From Fulvitalea axinellae (GTDB lineage Bacteria; Bacteroidota; Bacteroidia; Cytophagales; Cyclobacteriaceae), in contig NZ_AP025314.1 of NCBI RefSeq assembly GCF_036492835.1, forward strand, positions 1,736,001-1,800,000: DNA of 64,000 bases, given 5' to 3'. Under the pieces are notes generated by a model that worked only from the letters and a program-made list of their open reading frames with translations, did no database searches and was not told the DNA's origin. Of this stretch, positions 36,735 through 45,434 are shown piece by piece. A program made the position numbers and the translations under genes. The first letter of the stretch is position 1. The number at the start of each line of letters is the position of its first letter.

Positions 36735-37218
36735 AATGTAATGAGGTCTGAAAAACTAAAAATGCATAATCTGTATGCGGTTGATATTTATATATGCAGT
36801 AAAATAAATATATGAAAATAAACGCCCTTCAATGGTGTAAAAGGCAATGTAAGGTAAAAATATACCTATTTTTCATGATGAAATTGAGATTTACATCTTT
36901 AAATAACTGTTAAATTTTCACTCTCCGAAAGAGAAAAGTGTTCCCTAGTATGTGTTTTCTCTTTTTATGAACTAGTCAAGGGCGAAGTTTTGGTTAAGGT
37001 GTGTTAACGGAATGTTTCGATCATTTTTACCCTAGGTTTTGGACAAAGACAACCCGTGTATGTGCCCTTGACTTCTTGTGAAAGGTGTTTTCGGTTGTGT
37101 CTTTTCTTGACACTTGGTTTTGTGTGCGGGCGTGTGAAATGTGTACGGACTATGTAAAATGTGCGAAAAACCATTTGTGTTATTTTTTGTGGGAATGTAC
37201 TCAAATGCGCACGAGTGA
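36735..37218. other. Intergenic region with a GT-rich segment before the TonB receptor
   Basis: About 480 bp without a gene. From about 37050 to 37200 the plus strand is strongly G+T-rich with many GTGT steps. A short stem GTGTC/GACAC lies near 37095-37112. Significance unknown. An ATG at 37161 is in frame with the receptor but lies upstream of the promoter at 37219-37252. Confidence 0.4.
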
Positions 37219-37252
37219 TTTTGCTGGATTTCTTAGCCTCCGCTTATTTTTG
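37219..37252 (+). promoter_or_regulatory. Promoter of the TonB-dependent receptor
   Basis: TTTTG (37219-37223), 21 nt spacer, then a perfect TATTTTTG (37245-37252). It would give a leader of about 60 nt before the ATG at 37320. Confidence 0.6.
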
Positions 37253-37319
37253 TCGCAATGATTTTTACGGTTCGGAAAGTGATCCGGATGTTGTGTCTAA
37301 AAAAACAGGAATCATCAGA

Positions 37320-39731
37320 ATGAAGAATTTGTTGTTTGCGTTTCCGATTTTGGTATTTGCCTTTTTGTATGCCCCAAATACTTTTGCCCAAAAAGGAACT
37401 TCGGTCAAAGGAAGAGTGGTGGCAGTAAACGGGGAGCCCGTGGCCTATGCCGGTGTAGTGATTTCAACGCTTGGTGGCGATATGTTGGCGGGCGGTGTCA
37501 CAGGTGATGACGGCCGTTTCGGGTTTGTCGTCAAATCGGCGGGAAAGCTGAGGCTGAAAGTGAGTTTTATGGGGTATGAGGATTTGGAAAAAGATATTGA
37601 GCTGACTGCTGGGAAAGGCAATGATTTGGGAGATGTCAGTATCAAGCCGTCCACGAGGCTTCTGGAGGAAATAAGCGTAAGTGCCGATAAGGCGATAGCT
37701 TCCCATAAGGTGGATAAATCGGTGTATGAAGCCTCCGGGTTTAAGGCGAGCGCTAACGGTTCGGCGGTTGATATTCTAAGGAACCTTCCGTCGGTCACAA
37801 TGGTGGGTGACGATGTTGCTGTTCGTGGCACAACCGGATTTACCGTATTGGTAAACGGCAAGCCTTCGCAACTTAAGCCTGCGGAAGTATTGGGCCAGTT
37901 GGCCGGAAACTTAGTGGAGCGGGTTGAGGTGATCACGGCGCCATCCGCCAAATATGATCCTGACGGAAAAGCTGGACTTATAAACATCATTACAAAGAAA
38001 GGAGCGGCCGACGGCTTATTCGTTTCCGCAAATGGAGCTTTTGGCGGTACGGATCCGGCCCGTTACGGTGGAGGTTTGAACCTTGGCTATACCAAAGGAA
38101 AAACCCGAGTGTACTTGGGCGGAGATTTCAGGCAAAAAGATCTTGATGGCGATCGTTACGGTGATATCATGACCAAACACGAAGGCGTGCAACATGATTT
38201 GATTTCGGACGGTACCCGTAACTATTATGAATATCTCTACTCCGTACAAGGCGGTATCGATTATGATTTCAGCGCAAACGACGCTATTTCCGCTACCTTC
38301 TATACTGGCGGACGAAAGAAAGAGCGTGAGGCCGATTTGCTTTACACTACCGAAAGAGACGACCAGCCGGGTACGGTGGATGAATTTTATAATATGAACT
38401 GGATGGTGCGCGAAGGGCGTTACACCACTTTGGGCCTGGATTATACGCACAAATTCACCGAGAAAAGCAAGCTGGCCTTCTCCGGTCTTTACGAATCGTC
38501 GGAGTTGCTAGGTCCTATTGACAATCGGAACCTGACTGAGCAAGGCGGAGATCTGGAGCTCTACGAGCGTATGGACTCTGAAAATCCGCTTGACGGCTAC
38601 CGTTTCTCTGTAGACTACGAGACCGGAATCGGGCAGTTTGGCAAGTTTGAGACGGGCTATCGTTACCGCCGTCTGAGGCACAAGGGAGACTTTGTGTATG
38701 AGACATTGGACCTTTCGGCCAGTGACAATGACACTTGGATACGAGACAAAGAGAAAAGTAACTCTATCGACCTTCTTAGGGAAATCCACTCTCTGTACGG
38801 CGCCTTCTCTTCTAAAGTGGGGCGCATCTCGTATAATGCCGGCTTGCGGGCGGAATACACCGACCGCGAAATGGAATCGACGACAAAGTCTACTCCTTAT
38901 GAGTACAGCAAGTTCAATTTGTTCCCGTCGGGGATGGTGGCTTATGACTTGGGCAACGGCCAAAACGTAAGGCTCGCTTACTCAAAAAGGGTGGAGCGCC
39001 CGACTACAAAGCTGATGAACCCCTTCAAGCTTCACCGTCACGGTGAGGTAGTGGAAGAGGGCGACCCTGAGCTTGTGCCTGAATTCATCGATTTGGTGGA
39101 ATTGGGCTACGTGAACGAATTCGGAGCGAATACCTTCGCCTTTACCACGTACTACCGCCATACTGAGGACAAGATTTATCGCTCCAATGCCGTTTATGAG
39201 CCTAATATCCTCTACAGAGCCTATACAAACGCTGGTCGTGCGCAAGCCGTTGGCGCCGAGGCTTCCGTTTCGGCCTCGCCATGGTCTTGGTGGAACTTCT
39301 TTGCGGGCGTAAACGTGTACGACTACCGTGTTTGGGGCGATATCTTCGGTGTGAAGCTGGACCAGTCTAGCCTAAACTGGAGTGTGAACGCCAACTCTAC
39401 GGTAAGTTTCACCAAAACCCTTAAACTGAACTGGAACCTGAGCTACAGGTCGGAAACCGTAACGGCGCAGGGCGAAGACGGTGACTTTCTGATGTCTGAC
39501 TTGGCTTTGAGCCAGTCTTTGCCAAAACATGGCCTGACATTCAGTTTGCAGGTAAGGGATATCTTTGAGTCCAATATCGAGACATTTAATACGGCGGGAG
39601 ATACCTTCGACGCTTATAATAAGTATACCAAGGAAGGACAGATCTTTATGTTGGGTGTAAGCTACTCACTGAATATGAAGAACCGTAAGGGCAAAAAGAT
39701 CGAGAGCGAATTCGGTAAGAAAGAATTCTAA
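37320..39731 (+). CDS. TonB-dependent receptor, OMP_b-brl type
   Basis: An 803-residue outer membrane receptor. Signal peptide to FAQKG; a carboxypeptidase-regulatory-like domain (about 27-110, VKGRVVAVNGEPVAYAGVV); a plug with LRNLPSVTMVGDDVAVRG and VLVNGKPSQL (about 150-230); and a C-terminal beta-barrel of the outer-membrane-beta-barrel-3 type. No SusD gene accompanies it, so it is a receptor of the iron/other-ligand type or a regulator, not a SusC pair. The start at 37320 follows the promoter; an upstream ATG at 37161 would place 53 non-signal residues before the signal. Confidence 0.87.
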   Translation: MKNLLFAFPILVFAFLYAPNTFAQKGTSVKGRVVAVNGEPVAYAGVVISTLGGDMLAGGVTGDDGRFGFVVKSAGKLRLKVSFMGYEDLEKDIELTAGKGNDLGDVSIKPSTRLLEEISVSADKAIASHKVDKSVYEASGFKASANGSAVDILRNLPSVTMVGDDVAVRGTTGFTVLVNGKPSQLKPAEVLGQLAGNLVERVEVITAPSAKYDPDGKAGLINIITKKGAADGLFVSANGAFGGTDPARYGGGLNLGYTKGKTRVYLGGDFRQKDLDGDRYGDIMTKHEGVQHDLISDGTRNYYEYLYSVQGGIDYDFSANDAISATFYTGGRKKEREADLLYTTERDDQPGTVDEFYNMNWMVREGRYTTLGLDYTHKFTEKSKLAFSGLYESSELLGPIDNRNLTEQGGDLELYERMDSENPLDGYRFSVDYETGIGQFGKFETGYRYRRLRHKGDFVYETLDLSASDNDTWIRDKEKSNSIDLLREIHSLYGAFSSKVGRISYNAGLRAEYTDREMESTTKSTPYEYSKFNLFPSGMVAYDLGNGQNVRLAYSKRVERPTTKLMNPFKLHRHGEVVEEGDPELVPEFIDLVELGYVNEFGANTFAFTTYYRHTEDKIYRSNAVYEPNILYRAYTNAGRAQAVGAEASVSASPWSWWNFFAGVNVYDYRVWGDIFGVKLDQSSLNWSVNANSTVSFTKTLKLNWNLSYRSETVTAQGEDGDFLMSDLALSQSLPKHGLTFSLQVRDIFESNIETFNTAGDTFDAYNKYTKEGQIFMLGVSYSLNMKNRKGKKIESEFGKKEF

Positions 39732-39766
39732 ATCGACCTTCGGCCGGAGAACTTACGGGGCGCTAA

Positions 39767-39809
39767 CCGATGCTGTTATAGGGCGGGGTTAGCGCCCCAT
39801 TGTTTTTTG
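39767..39809 (+). terminator. Strong terminator after the TonB receptor
   Basis: A perfect 12-bp stem GGGGCGCTAACC/GGTTAGCGCCCC around an 8-nt loop, followed by ATTGTTTTTT. Confidence 0.92.
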
Positions 39810-39940
39810 TAGGGAATGAGTCAAACCGGAATTCTGTAGTGTTTTGTGTAAATGATTCGCTTTTCTTGAAACATTACCTTGCCTATACCTTATAAGTCAT
39901 GGGAGAGGTCTCATAATTTCGGAGTTTACGTAGTTCGAAA

Positions 39941-40876
39941 ATGATAGAATTAAGGTACGACTTAACGGATATAGAAAGCCAACTCATTGAGTGGGCCGAT
40001 TTTTTGGGAGGCAAAGTGGAGAACGGAGTGTTGGAAAGCGATGCGGTAACCATTAGGGCCTACTCGTTCGAAGAAATGGAAATGGTGAGTTTGGTCGGGA
40101 CCATGAAGGAGGAAACCCGCTTTGTGCGCCAGATCAAACCCGGAGCGGACTGTTTTCCGTTACAGTTCAGTCTTGGGATGTCAGTTGAGCAAGGTAGCGA
40201 GAGCCACGAAGAGCCGAAAACCCATAGGGGAGTTTATTTCACTAATATCGATTCCAGTATTGTTTGTCCCAAAGACTACACCTATCGGAGCGTGGTGTTA
40301 AGGATTAGCAAAAAGAACCTGCTGAACTTTTTGCATAAAGACCATTCGCTTTATAGAAGTGTAGACGAAGGCAAGCCTTTTTTTATAAACGATGACATCA
40401 CCCCGAAAATGAGGAATATTATTTTTGAGATGGTGAATTATGACGGTCCGGAGCCTATCCGGGCCAATCTGTTCAGGGCTTTTTCTTGGCAGTTGCTGAC
40501 TTATTTTATGGAAGGCATAATGCTTAGGTACGGCAAGATGTCGGGTTATGTGAAAGAGGCCAGCCTAAAAGCCGTTTTGCAAGCCCGGGATTTGCTGTTG
40601 TCGAATCTGTCCGAATCCATACCCATAGACCAGCTTAGCAGGGAATGCGGATTGAGCAATACGCGGCTAAGGGAGCTTTTTAAGGAAGTGTACGGACAAA
40701 GCATCCATCAATATTACCAACGCTATAGGATGGAAGAGGCGAAGCGCCTGTTGCTGACTGGCGAATATCCCGTCGGTGAGGTGGGGCATATGGTGGGCTA
40801 CACCCATTTGGGACATTTTTCGGCGGCCTTTAAGAAAGCCTTCGGTGTTTTGCCCAAAAAACTTATAATAGTATAG
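39941..40876 (+). CDS. AraC-family transcriptional regulator
   Basis: A 311-residue protein. The C-terminal about 100 residues are an AraC/XylS double helix-turn-helix (IDQLSRECGLSNTRLRELFK, then the second HTH, VGEVGHMVGYTHLGHFS, ending KKAFGVLPKK). The N-terminal about 200 residues have no familiar sensor motif but are acidic/mixed. It lies 240 nt upstream of anSME on the same strand and may control the anSME-sulfatase side of the glycan region. Its own promoter region (39810-39940) shows no obvious TAnnTTTG. Confidence 0.87.
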   Translation: MIELRYDLTDIESQLIEWADFLGGKVENGVLESDAVTIRAYSFEEMEMVSLVGTMKEETRFVRQIKPGADCFPLQFSLGMSVEQGSESHEEPKTHRGVYFTNIDSSIVCPKDYTYRSVVLRISKKNLLNFLHKDHSLYRSVDEGKPFFINDDITPKMRNIIFEMVNYDGPEPIRANLFRAFSWQLLTYFMEGIMLRYGKMSGYVKEASLKAVLQARDLLLSNLSESIPIDQLSRECGLSNTRLRELFKEVYGQSIHQYYQRYRMEEAKRLLLTGEYPVGEVGHMVGYTHLGHFSAAFKKAFGVLPKKLIIV

Positions 40877-41118
40877 CGCAGAATGCTCTTTGTCGCTTCT
40901 TCCGTAAAGGCCTCGTTGAGCCTTTTTTCGTGTCCCTGATGGTTGGCTCGTCCAGTCTTTTTGCGTGGAGGATACACGTTGTGGGTCTTGTGTTTTAGGG
41001 AGTTGCGACGCCTTGTTCTGTCGGAATGGGCTATAAATTAAGCGTAAAGTGATATAGTTCCGAGTCCGTTTGCCCGACATTCGCATCCAAGACAATGACG
41101 CTGACTAAAGGAGCTGAA

Positions 41119-42444
41119 ATGGACACTACAGTTGATTTTCTTACCGCAGAGTCTTCTTTGAACAAAAGGAGAAAACACTTCCATATGATGATCAAGCCCA
41201 TCGGGCCGGTCTGCAACTTGGCATGTACGTATTGTTACTACCTTGAGAAGGAAAACATATACGAGAACAAGAAATCCACACCGTCCCGCTTTAAGATGAG
41301 TGATAGGGTACTGGAGGCCTACATCAGGGACTATATCAAATCCCAGCCTACCGAAAATCCCCGCGTGGTGTTCGCTTGGCAGGGCGGAGAGGCTACGCTT
41401 TTGGGCTTGGAGTTCTTTGAGAGGGCCGTGAAGTTCCAGCAAAAGTACGCTGACGGACGGCGGATGGAAAACACCATACAGACCAACGGCATGTTCATAG
41501 ACGGGAAGTGGGCGAAGTTCCTCAAGAAACACGACTTTCTGGTGGGTATTTCCATCGACGGGCCAAAGGATATCCACGACCGCTACCGTGTGAACAAAGG
41601 CGGAAAGGGCACTTGGGACCGGGTGATGGAGTCTGTCCGGGCCCTGCGCAAGCACAAAGTGCGCTTCAATACCCTAACCGTGGTCAGTAGCCTTACGGCC
41701 GAGCACCCGCTTAGGGTATACCGCTTCCTTAAATCTACGGGTAGCGAGTGGTTCCAGTTCCTGCCTATTCAGGAGCGCAAGGCCTTGGACAAAAATGAAA
41801 AGCTCAGTCTGGTGGCCAACGACTACAAGGGCGAGACGGAAGTGACAGAAGAGAGCGTAAGGCCCGAGCAATGGGGCAAATTCCTGACGACCATATTCGA
41901 TGAGTGGGTGCGCAAGGACGTGGGCAAAATCTTCGTAAAGGAATTCGACACGGCTCTGGAGGCTTGGTGCGGGTATATGCCTTCTTCCTGCATCCACTCA
42001 AAGTCTTGTGGCGACGGATTGGTGATGGAGCACAACGGAGACGTATTCTCTTGCGACCATTACGTATATCCGAAGTTTAAGCTCGGCAATATCATGGACA
42101 AGCCGTTGTTGGACATGGCCAATTCGCCGGAGCAGAAGAAGTTCGGAAATGACAAGTACGATACCCTATCGGAGAAGTGCCGGAAGTGCAAATACCTGAC
42201 GGCCTGTTACGGCGAATGCCCGAAGCACCGCTTCGCCAAGACCGAGAAGGGCGAGGACCACACCTACCTGTGTCCGGGGTACTACGCGTTTTATGACCAT
42301 GTGGCGCCTTATATGCACGTGATGCGCACGTTGCTGAAGGTGGGCAAGAAGCCGGCGGAGATTATGAATCTTATAAAGATACAAGAGCGGAAGGAGAAAG
42401 CGGAAGCCAAAAAGACCAGAAAAAAAGAACGCATGGCAGTCTGA
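41119..42444 (+). CDS. Anaerobic sulfatase maturase (anSME)
   Basis: A 441-residue radical-SAM enzyme that oxidises a sulfatase Ser or Cys to the catalytic formylglycine without oxygen. The SAM cluster Cys are C32, C36 and C39 (VCNLACTYCYY). VFAWQGGEATLLGLEF, TNGMFIDGKWAKFL and GISIDGPKDIHDRYR are anSME signatures. The C-terminal SPASM Cys clusters are in CGDGLVMEHNGDVFSCDHY and CRKCKYLTACYGECPKHR. AAAGGAGCT before the ATG at 41119 fixes the start, preferred over 41095. It sits near a serine-type sulfatase (43672), its likely substrate. Confidence 0.94.
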   Translation: MDTTVDFLTAESSLNKRRKHFHMMIKPIGPVCNLACTYCYYLEKENIYENKKSTPSRFKMSDRVLEAYIRDYIKSQPTENPRVVFAWQGGEATLLGLEFFERAVKFQQKYADGRRMENTIQTNGMFIDGKWAKFLKKHDFLVGISIDGPKDIHDRYRVNKGGKGTWDRVMESVRALRKHKVRFNTLTVVSSLTAEHPLRVYRFLKSTGSEWFQFLPIQERKALDKNEKLSLVANDYKGETEVTEESVRPEQWGKFLTTIFDEWVRKDVGKIFVKEFDTALEAWCGYMPSSCIHSKSCGDGLVMEHNGDVFSCDHYVYPKFKLGNIMDKPLLDMANSPEQKKFGNDKYDTLSEKCRKCKYLTACYGECPKHRFAKTEKGEDHTYLCPGYYAFYDHVAPYMHVMRTLLKVGKKPAEIMNLIKIQERKEKAEAKKTRKKERMAV

Positions 42445-42491
42445 CTTTGTGTAGACTATCGGCTTGTCATTTTAGGATAAACAATAAAGGC

Positions 42492-42552
42492 AAAGCCCCG
42501 AACCGAAAGCGGATAAATCATCTCCGTTGCGCTTTGGTTCAGGGCTTCTTTT
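42492..42552 (+). terminator. Terminator of anSME
   Basis: A long imperfect hairpin (AAGCCC...GGGCTT with an inner AACCGAAAGC/GCTTTGGTT arm) followed by CTTTT. Weaker flank on the minus side. Confidence 0.7.
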
Positions 42553-42641
42553 ATGTGTGGTTATTGCTTGAAGAGTCTTTCCGAAAGTCTGGTTTGGGAC
42601 CCGGAAAGCCTCCAAGTGCTTTTTTGTCTGCGAAGCGTTGT

Positions 42642-43040
42642 TTAGCTGACGGCCTCTTTTTCCTTGACCAATTCAAACTGGGCTTTGGCCAGCTCCTGCT
42701 TTAGGCTCGGACCCGGCGTGAAGATGATCTTTTTGTTGCGGATCATCGATACGTTGAAATCCTCGGAACTCTCGGCGCCCTCGCTGCCGAAGCTCAGCCG
42801 GAAAGACCCCAGCTCGCCCAATTGTACGGACTGGCCGTCGAGCAGATACTTCGGTATTTGGTCCACTAAGTTCAATAACACGTTGCTGATATCGCCACGG
42901 CTTAGTGATGACATGTCCGTGATGTCACGGCTGATGGCGCTAAGCGTTTTTTTGCCCGACGTCTGCGGTGTGGCGTAATACTTCTTCGGGCCTTCGCGGT
43001 CTTGGGGATTGGCTTTCTGTGTTATCTTGTATTTTAGCAT
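42642..43040 (-). CDS. HU-HIG type DNA-binding protein
   Basis: A 132-residue HU/IHF-superfamily protein of the HU-HIG branch found in Bacteroidota (N-terminal MLKYKITQKANPQDREGPKKYYATP, here read in parts; then LVDQIPKYLLDGQSVQLGELGSFRLSF). It is longer than true HU because of an N-terminal addition before the histone-like core and a Glu/Lys-rich tail. It should bind and bend DNA; targets unknown. Its start lies about 196 bp from the first unit of the 22-bp array, which is a possible target (inference). Relatives are often species-specific and present in several copies per genome. Confidence 0.85.
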   Translation of the reverse strand: MLKYKITQKANPQDREGPKKYYATPQTSGKKTLSAISRDITDMSSLSRGDISNVLLNLVDQIPKYLLDGQSVQLGELGSFRLSFGSEGAESSEDFNVSMIRNKKIIFTPGPSLKQELAKAQFELVKEKEAVS

Positions 43041-43236
43041 AATTAAATAGGGTTTTAGTTGTGATTATATAAGCAATATAAGTATTGCCACGCAGGTTTT
43101 TTGTTTAGATGGGACTCCGAAATCACTCCAAAACCACATGGCGCAAAGTTTTTTCGCAAAGCGAATCACCCGATTGGGCGGGGAAGGGAAAGACGTGTGA
43201 GGCTTTGAGTGGGAGAGGGCGCGAAGGGGTTTGAGT
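43041..43236. other. Upstream region of the HU-HIG gene
   Basis: An AT-rich stretch next to the HU-HIG start, then a G-rich stretch (about 43180-43230). A weak -7-like TATATTGC on the minus strand (about 43065-43085) may be the HU-HIG promoter. No gene seen. Confidence 0.35.
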
Positions 43237-43500
43237 TTGCTCGACCGTTCAAACGAAACGAAAGAAACGTGCGCACTAAAACGGTGAGGCGTACGAAGTA
43301 AAATGATGATACGTACGAAAAGAAATAATGAGACGTAAAATTAAAAACGACGGCACGTACGATTAAAAACAATGAGACGTATGACTGAAAATGATTACAC
43401 GTATGAAAATAATATTAGAGACGTTTGAAAAATAAAAGCAATACGTCCGAATTGGATAAACCGCGCTGTGAATTAGAAATGGCGACACGTTTCGTAGTGG
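43237..43500. repeat. 22-bp period degenerate tandem array, about 12 units
   Basis: Twelve consecutive units each 22 bp long. Positions of the core ACGT (or its variant) are 43245 (CCGT), 43267, 43289 (GCGT), 43311, 43333, 43355, 43377, 43399, 43421, 43443, 43465 (degenerate, GCTG) and 43487: every step is exactly 22. Consensus from the central units: AATGAGACGTACGA, three variable bases, AAA. The middle units (2-8) fit best and both ends decay. 22 is not a multiple of 3, so it is not a coding repeat; there are no spacers of CRISPR type. The period is about two helical turns. It lies between the HU-HIG gene and the sulfatase, on the upstream side of both. Confidence 0.85.
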
Positions 43501-43631
43501 CGAAGGGTGCCGACCTGTAGATGCGAGTCAGGGTTCGGTTGGTTTCGTTCGGAGTGCGAGTTGATTTGAATAAAAGTCGGAATGGGATATTTTGTCGCTG
43601 TTTTTAGATAAAGAAAACGCTGTGTCGCCGG

Positions 43632-43639
43632 TAATTTTG
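43632..43639 (+). promoter_or_regulatory. -7 element (TAATTTTG) of the sulfatase gene
   Basis: TAATTTTG matches TAnnTTTG and lies 32 nt before the ATG. The -33 region is T-rich but not at ideal spacing. Confidence 0.5.
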
Positions 43640-43671
43640 CTTCTGAACTTAGTGCAATAAACACAGAAGCT

Positions 43672-45234
43672 ATGAACTCTAAGGATCTTTTGAAAAACGT
43701 AGGCCTAGGCGCCGCGATGTTGGGCGCTGTTGCGCCTTCCGACGCGCTGGCCCAGAAAAATAAGAAGAAGAAAAGCGAACAACCGAATATCCTCGTAATC
43801 TGGGGCGATGATATCGGTATCTCTAACATCAGCGCTTACTCCGACGGCCTGATGGGGTACCGGACTCCGAACATCGACCGTATAGCCAACGAGGGCATGC
43901 GCTTTACCGACTACTACGGCGAGCAGTCTTCCACTGCCGGCCGGGCCGCGTTTATCACCGGCCAGTCTCCCGTGCGTACGGGCCTTACCAAAGTGGGATT
44001 GCCGGGCGCCCCGGTGGGAATTCAGGATAAGGACGCCACTATCGCCGAGATGTTGAAGCCGTTGGGCTACGCCACCGCGCAGTTCGGCAAAAACCACTTA
44101 GGCGACCGTGACGAGTACTTGCCCGCTAACCACGGGTTTGATGAGTTCTTCGGAAACCTTTATCACCTGAACGCCGAGGAAGAGCCGGAACATCCCGACT
44201 ACCCGAAAGATCCCGAGTTCCGCAAGAAGTTCGGACCGAGAGGGGTGCTAAAAGCCACCGCCGACGGGCAGATCAAGGATACGGGACCATTGACAAAGAA
44301 ACGGATGGAGACTTGTGACGAGGAGTTTCTAAACGAGGCCAAGGACTTTATCAAGCGACAGGCCAAGGCGGACACGCCTTTCTTCACTTGGTTCAACACC
44401 ACAGGCATGCACTTTCCGACTTATCCCCGCCCAGAGGTGGAAGGACAGTCGGGCCAAGGCTTCTACGCCGACGTGATGGTTGAGCATGACAAAATGGTGG
44501 GGCAGTTGCTGGACCTTCTGGAAGAGTTGGGAATCGATGACAATACCATCGTGATCTACTCTACGGACAACGGCCCGCATTTCAATATGTGGCCCGACGG
44601 GGCAATCACCCCGTTCCGTTCGGAAAAAAACACCAACTGGGAAGGCGGATACCGCGTGCCGGCTATGGTGAAATGGCCGGGGCATATCAAACCAGGGCAG
44701 GTGTCTAACGCTATGATGTCGCATATGGACTGGGCTCCGACTTTGGTCGCGGCCGCGGGCAACGATAAGCTGAGCGAGCAGTTGCTTAAAGGCGAGTTCA
44801 AATCAAACGGAAAGACGTTCAAGTCGCACCTCGACGGTCATAACTTCTTGCCGTACTTGACGGGCAAGGAGAAAGAGGGGCCAAGAAAGAACTTCTTCTA
44901 CTTCAATGACGACGGTATGCCCGTGGCTATGCGTACCGGCGACTGGAAACTAGTGTTCGCCGAGCAGAGAGCCCACGGCTTCGACGTATGGGCCAATCCA
45001 TTCACCCCATTGCGTTTGCCACACATCCTGAACCTGCGTCGCGATCCGTTCGAAAGAGCGCCCGTTGACGCCGACAACTACCAGAAGTTCCGTATAGACC
45101 ATGCTTTCATGATATACAAAGCGCAGGACGAGATGGAGCAGTTCCTGCGAACGTTCAAGGAGTACCCGCCATCGCAGCGCCCGGCTTCTTTCGGCATCGA
45201 CCAGATAACCGAGGAATTCCTGAAAGTGGACTAA
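43672..45234 (+). CDS. Serine-type family S1 sulfatase
   Basis: A 520-residue sulfatase with an N-terminal signal-like segment (GLGAAMLGAVAPSDALAQ, possibly Tat-less Sec export). Metal ligands start in NILVIWGDDIGI. The modification motif is S87-TAG-R91 (SSTAGRAAFITGQSP), so formylglycine would form from a serine; related enzymes usually have Cys at this place. Serine-type sites are matured by anSME, which is encoded upstream on the same strand. Further motifs: FGKNHLGDRDEYLP, HFPTYPRPE and YSTDNGPH (metal Asp/Asn). Substrate, likely a sulfated sugar, is not readable. Confidence 0.92.
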   Translation: MNSKDLLKNVGLGAAMLGAVAPSDALAQKNKKKKSEQPNILVIWGDDIGISNISAYSDGLMGYRTPNIDRIANEGMRFTDYYGEQSSTAGRAAFITGQSPVRTGLTKVGLPGAPVGIQDKDATIAEMLKPLGYATAQFGKNHLGDRDEYLPANHGFDEFFGNLYHLNAEEEPEHPDYPKDPEFRKKFGPRGVLKATADGQIKDTGPLTKKRMETCDEEFLNEAKDFIKRQAKADTPFFTWFNTTGMHFPTYPRPEVEGQSGQGFYADVMVEHDKMVGQLLDLLEELGIDDNTIVIYSTDNGPHFNMWPDGAITPFRSEKNTNWEGGYRVPAMVKWPGHIKPGQVSNAMMSHMDWAPTLVAAAGNDKLSEQLLKGEFKSNGKTFKSHLDGHNFLPYLTGKEKEGPRKNFFYFNDDGMPVAMRTGDWKLVFAEQRAHGFDVWANPFTPLRLPHILNLRRDPFERAPVDADNYQKFRIDHAFMIYKAQDEMEQFLRTFKEYPPSQRPASFGIDQITEEFLKVD

Positions 45235-45290
45235 AGATAACCGTTCGCCGTTTGCGGAAAGTAACGGTATAGAGACTGTGGTTAAAATAG

Positions 45291-45328
45291 AAGGGGACCG
45301 GCATTGTGCCGGTCCCCTTGCTTTTTTG
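45291..45328 (+). terminator. Terminator of the sulfatase gene
   Basis: A perfect 13-bp stem AAGGGGACCGGCA/TGCCGGTCCCCTT with a 3-nt loop, then GCTTTTTTG. Confidence 0.92.
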
Positions 45329-45426
45329 TTGGTATTAGGTCTTAGGTATCTAGTATTAGGTATTGATTCGTTGTGTTAAAGGGCAGATAAGATACCGTAC
45401 CTAATACCAAATGCCTGATACTAAGT
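45329..45426. repeat. TATTAGGT-repeat inverted element
   Basis: TTGGTATTAGGT (45329-45340) is matched exactly in reverse by ACCTAATACCAA (45399-45410). Inside the left arm TATTAGGT/TTAGGTAT recur (45333, 45342, 45354). The right arm ends in GATACTAAG. Together it can fold into a long imperfect hairpin between two convergent genes. It resembles a short non-coding repetitive element; its copy number cannot be judged here. Confidence 0.55.
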
Positions 45427-45434
45427 GTCAACTC

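Noticed and set aside
37161..37319. Upstream ATG for the TonB receptor
   Set aside because: It would precede the promoter and place a non-signal segment before the signal peptide.
43237..43500. 22-bp array as a CRISPR
   Set aside because: No alternation of conserved repeats and unique spacers; units are contiguous and degenerate; no cas genes.
43473..43829. Minus ORF over the end of the array and the sulfatase start
   Set aside because: Opposite the sulfatase and repeats; composition fits a shadow frame.
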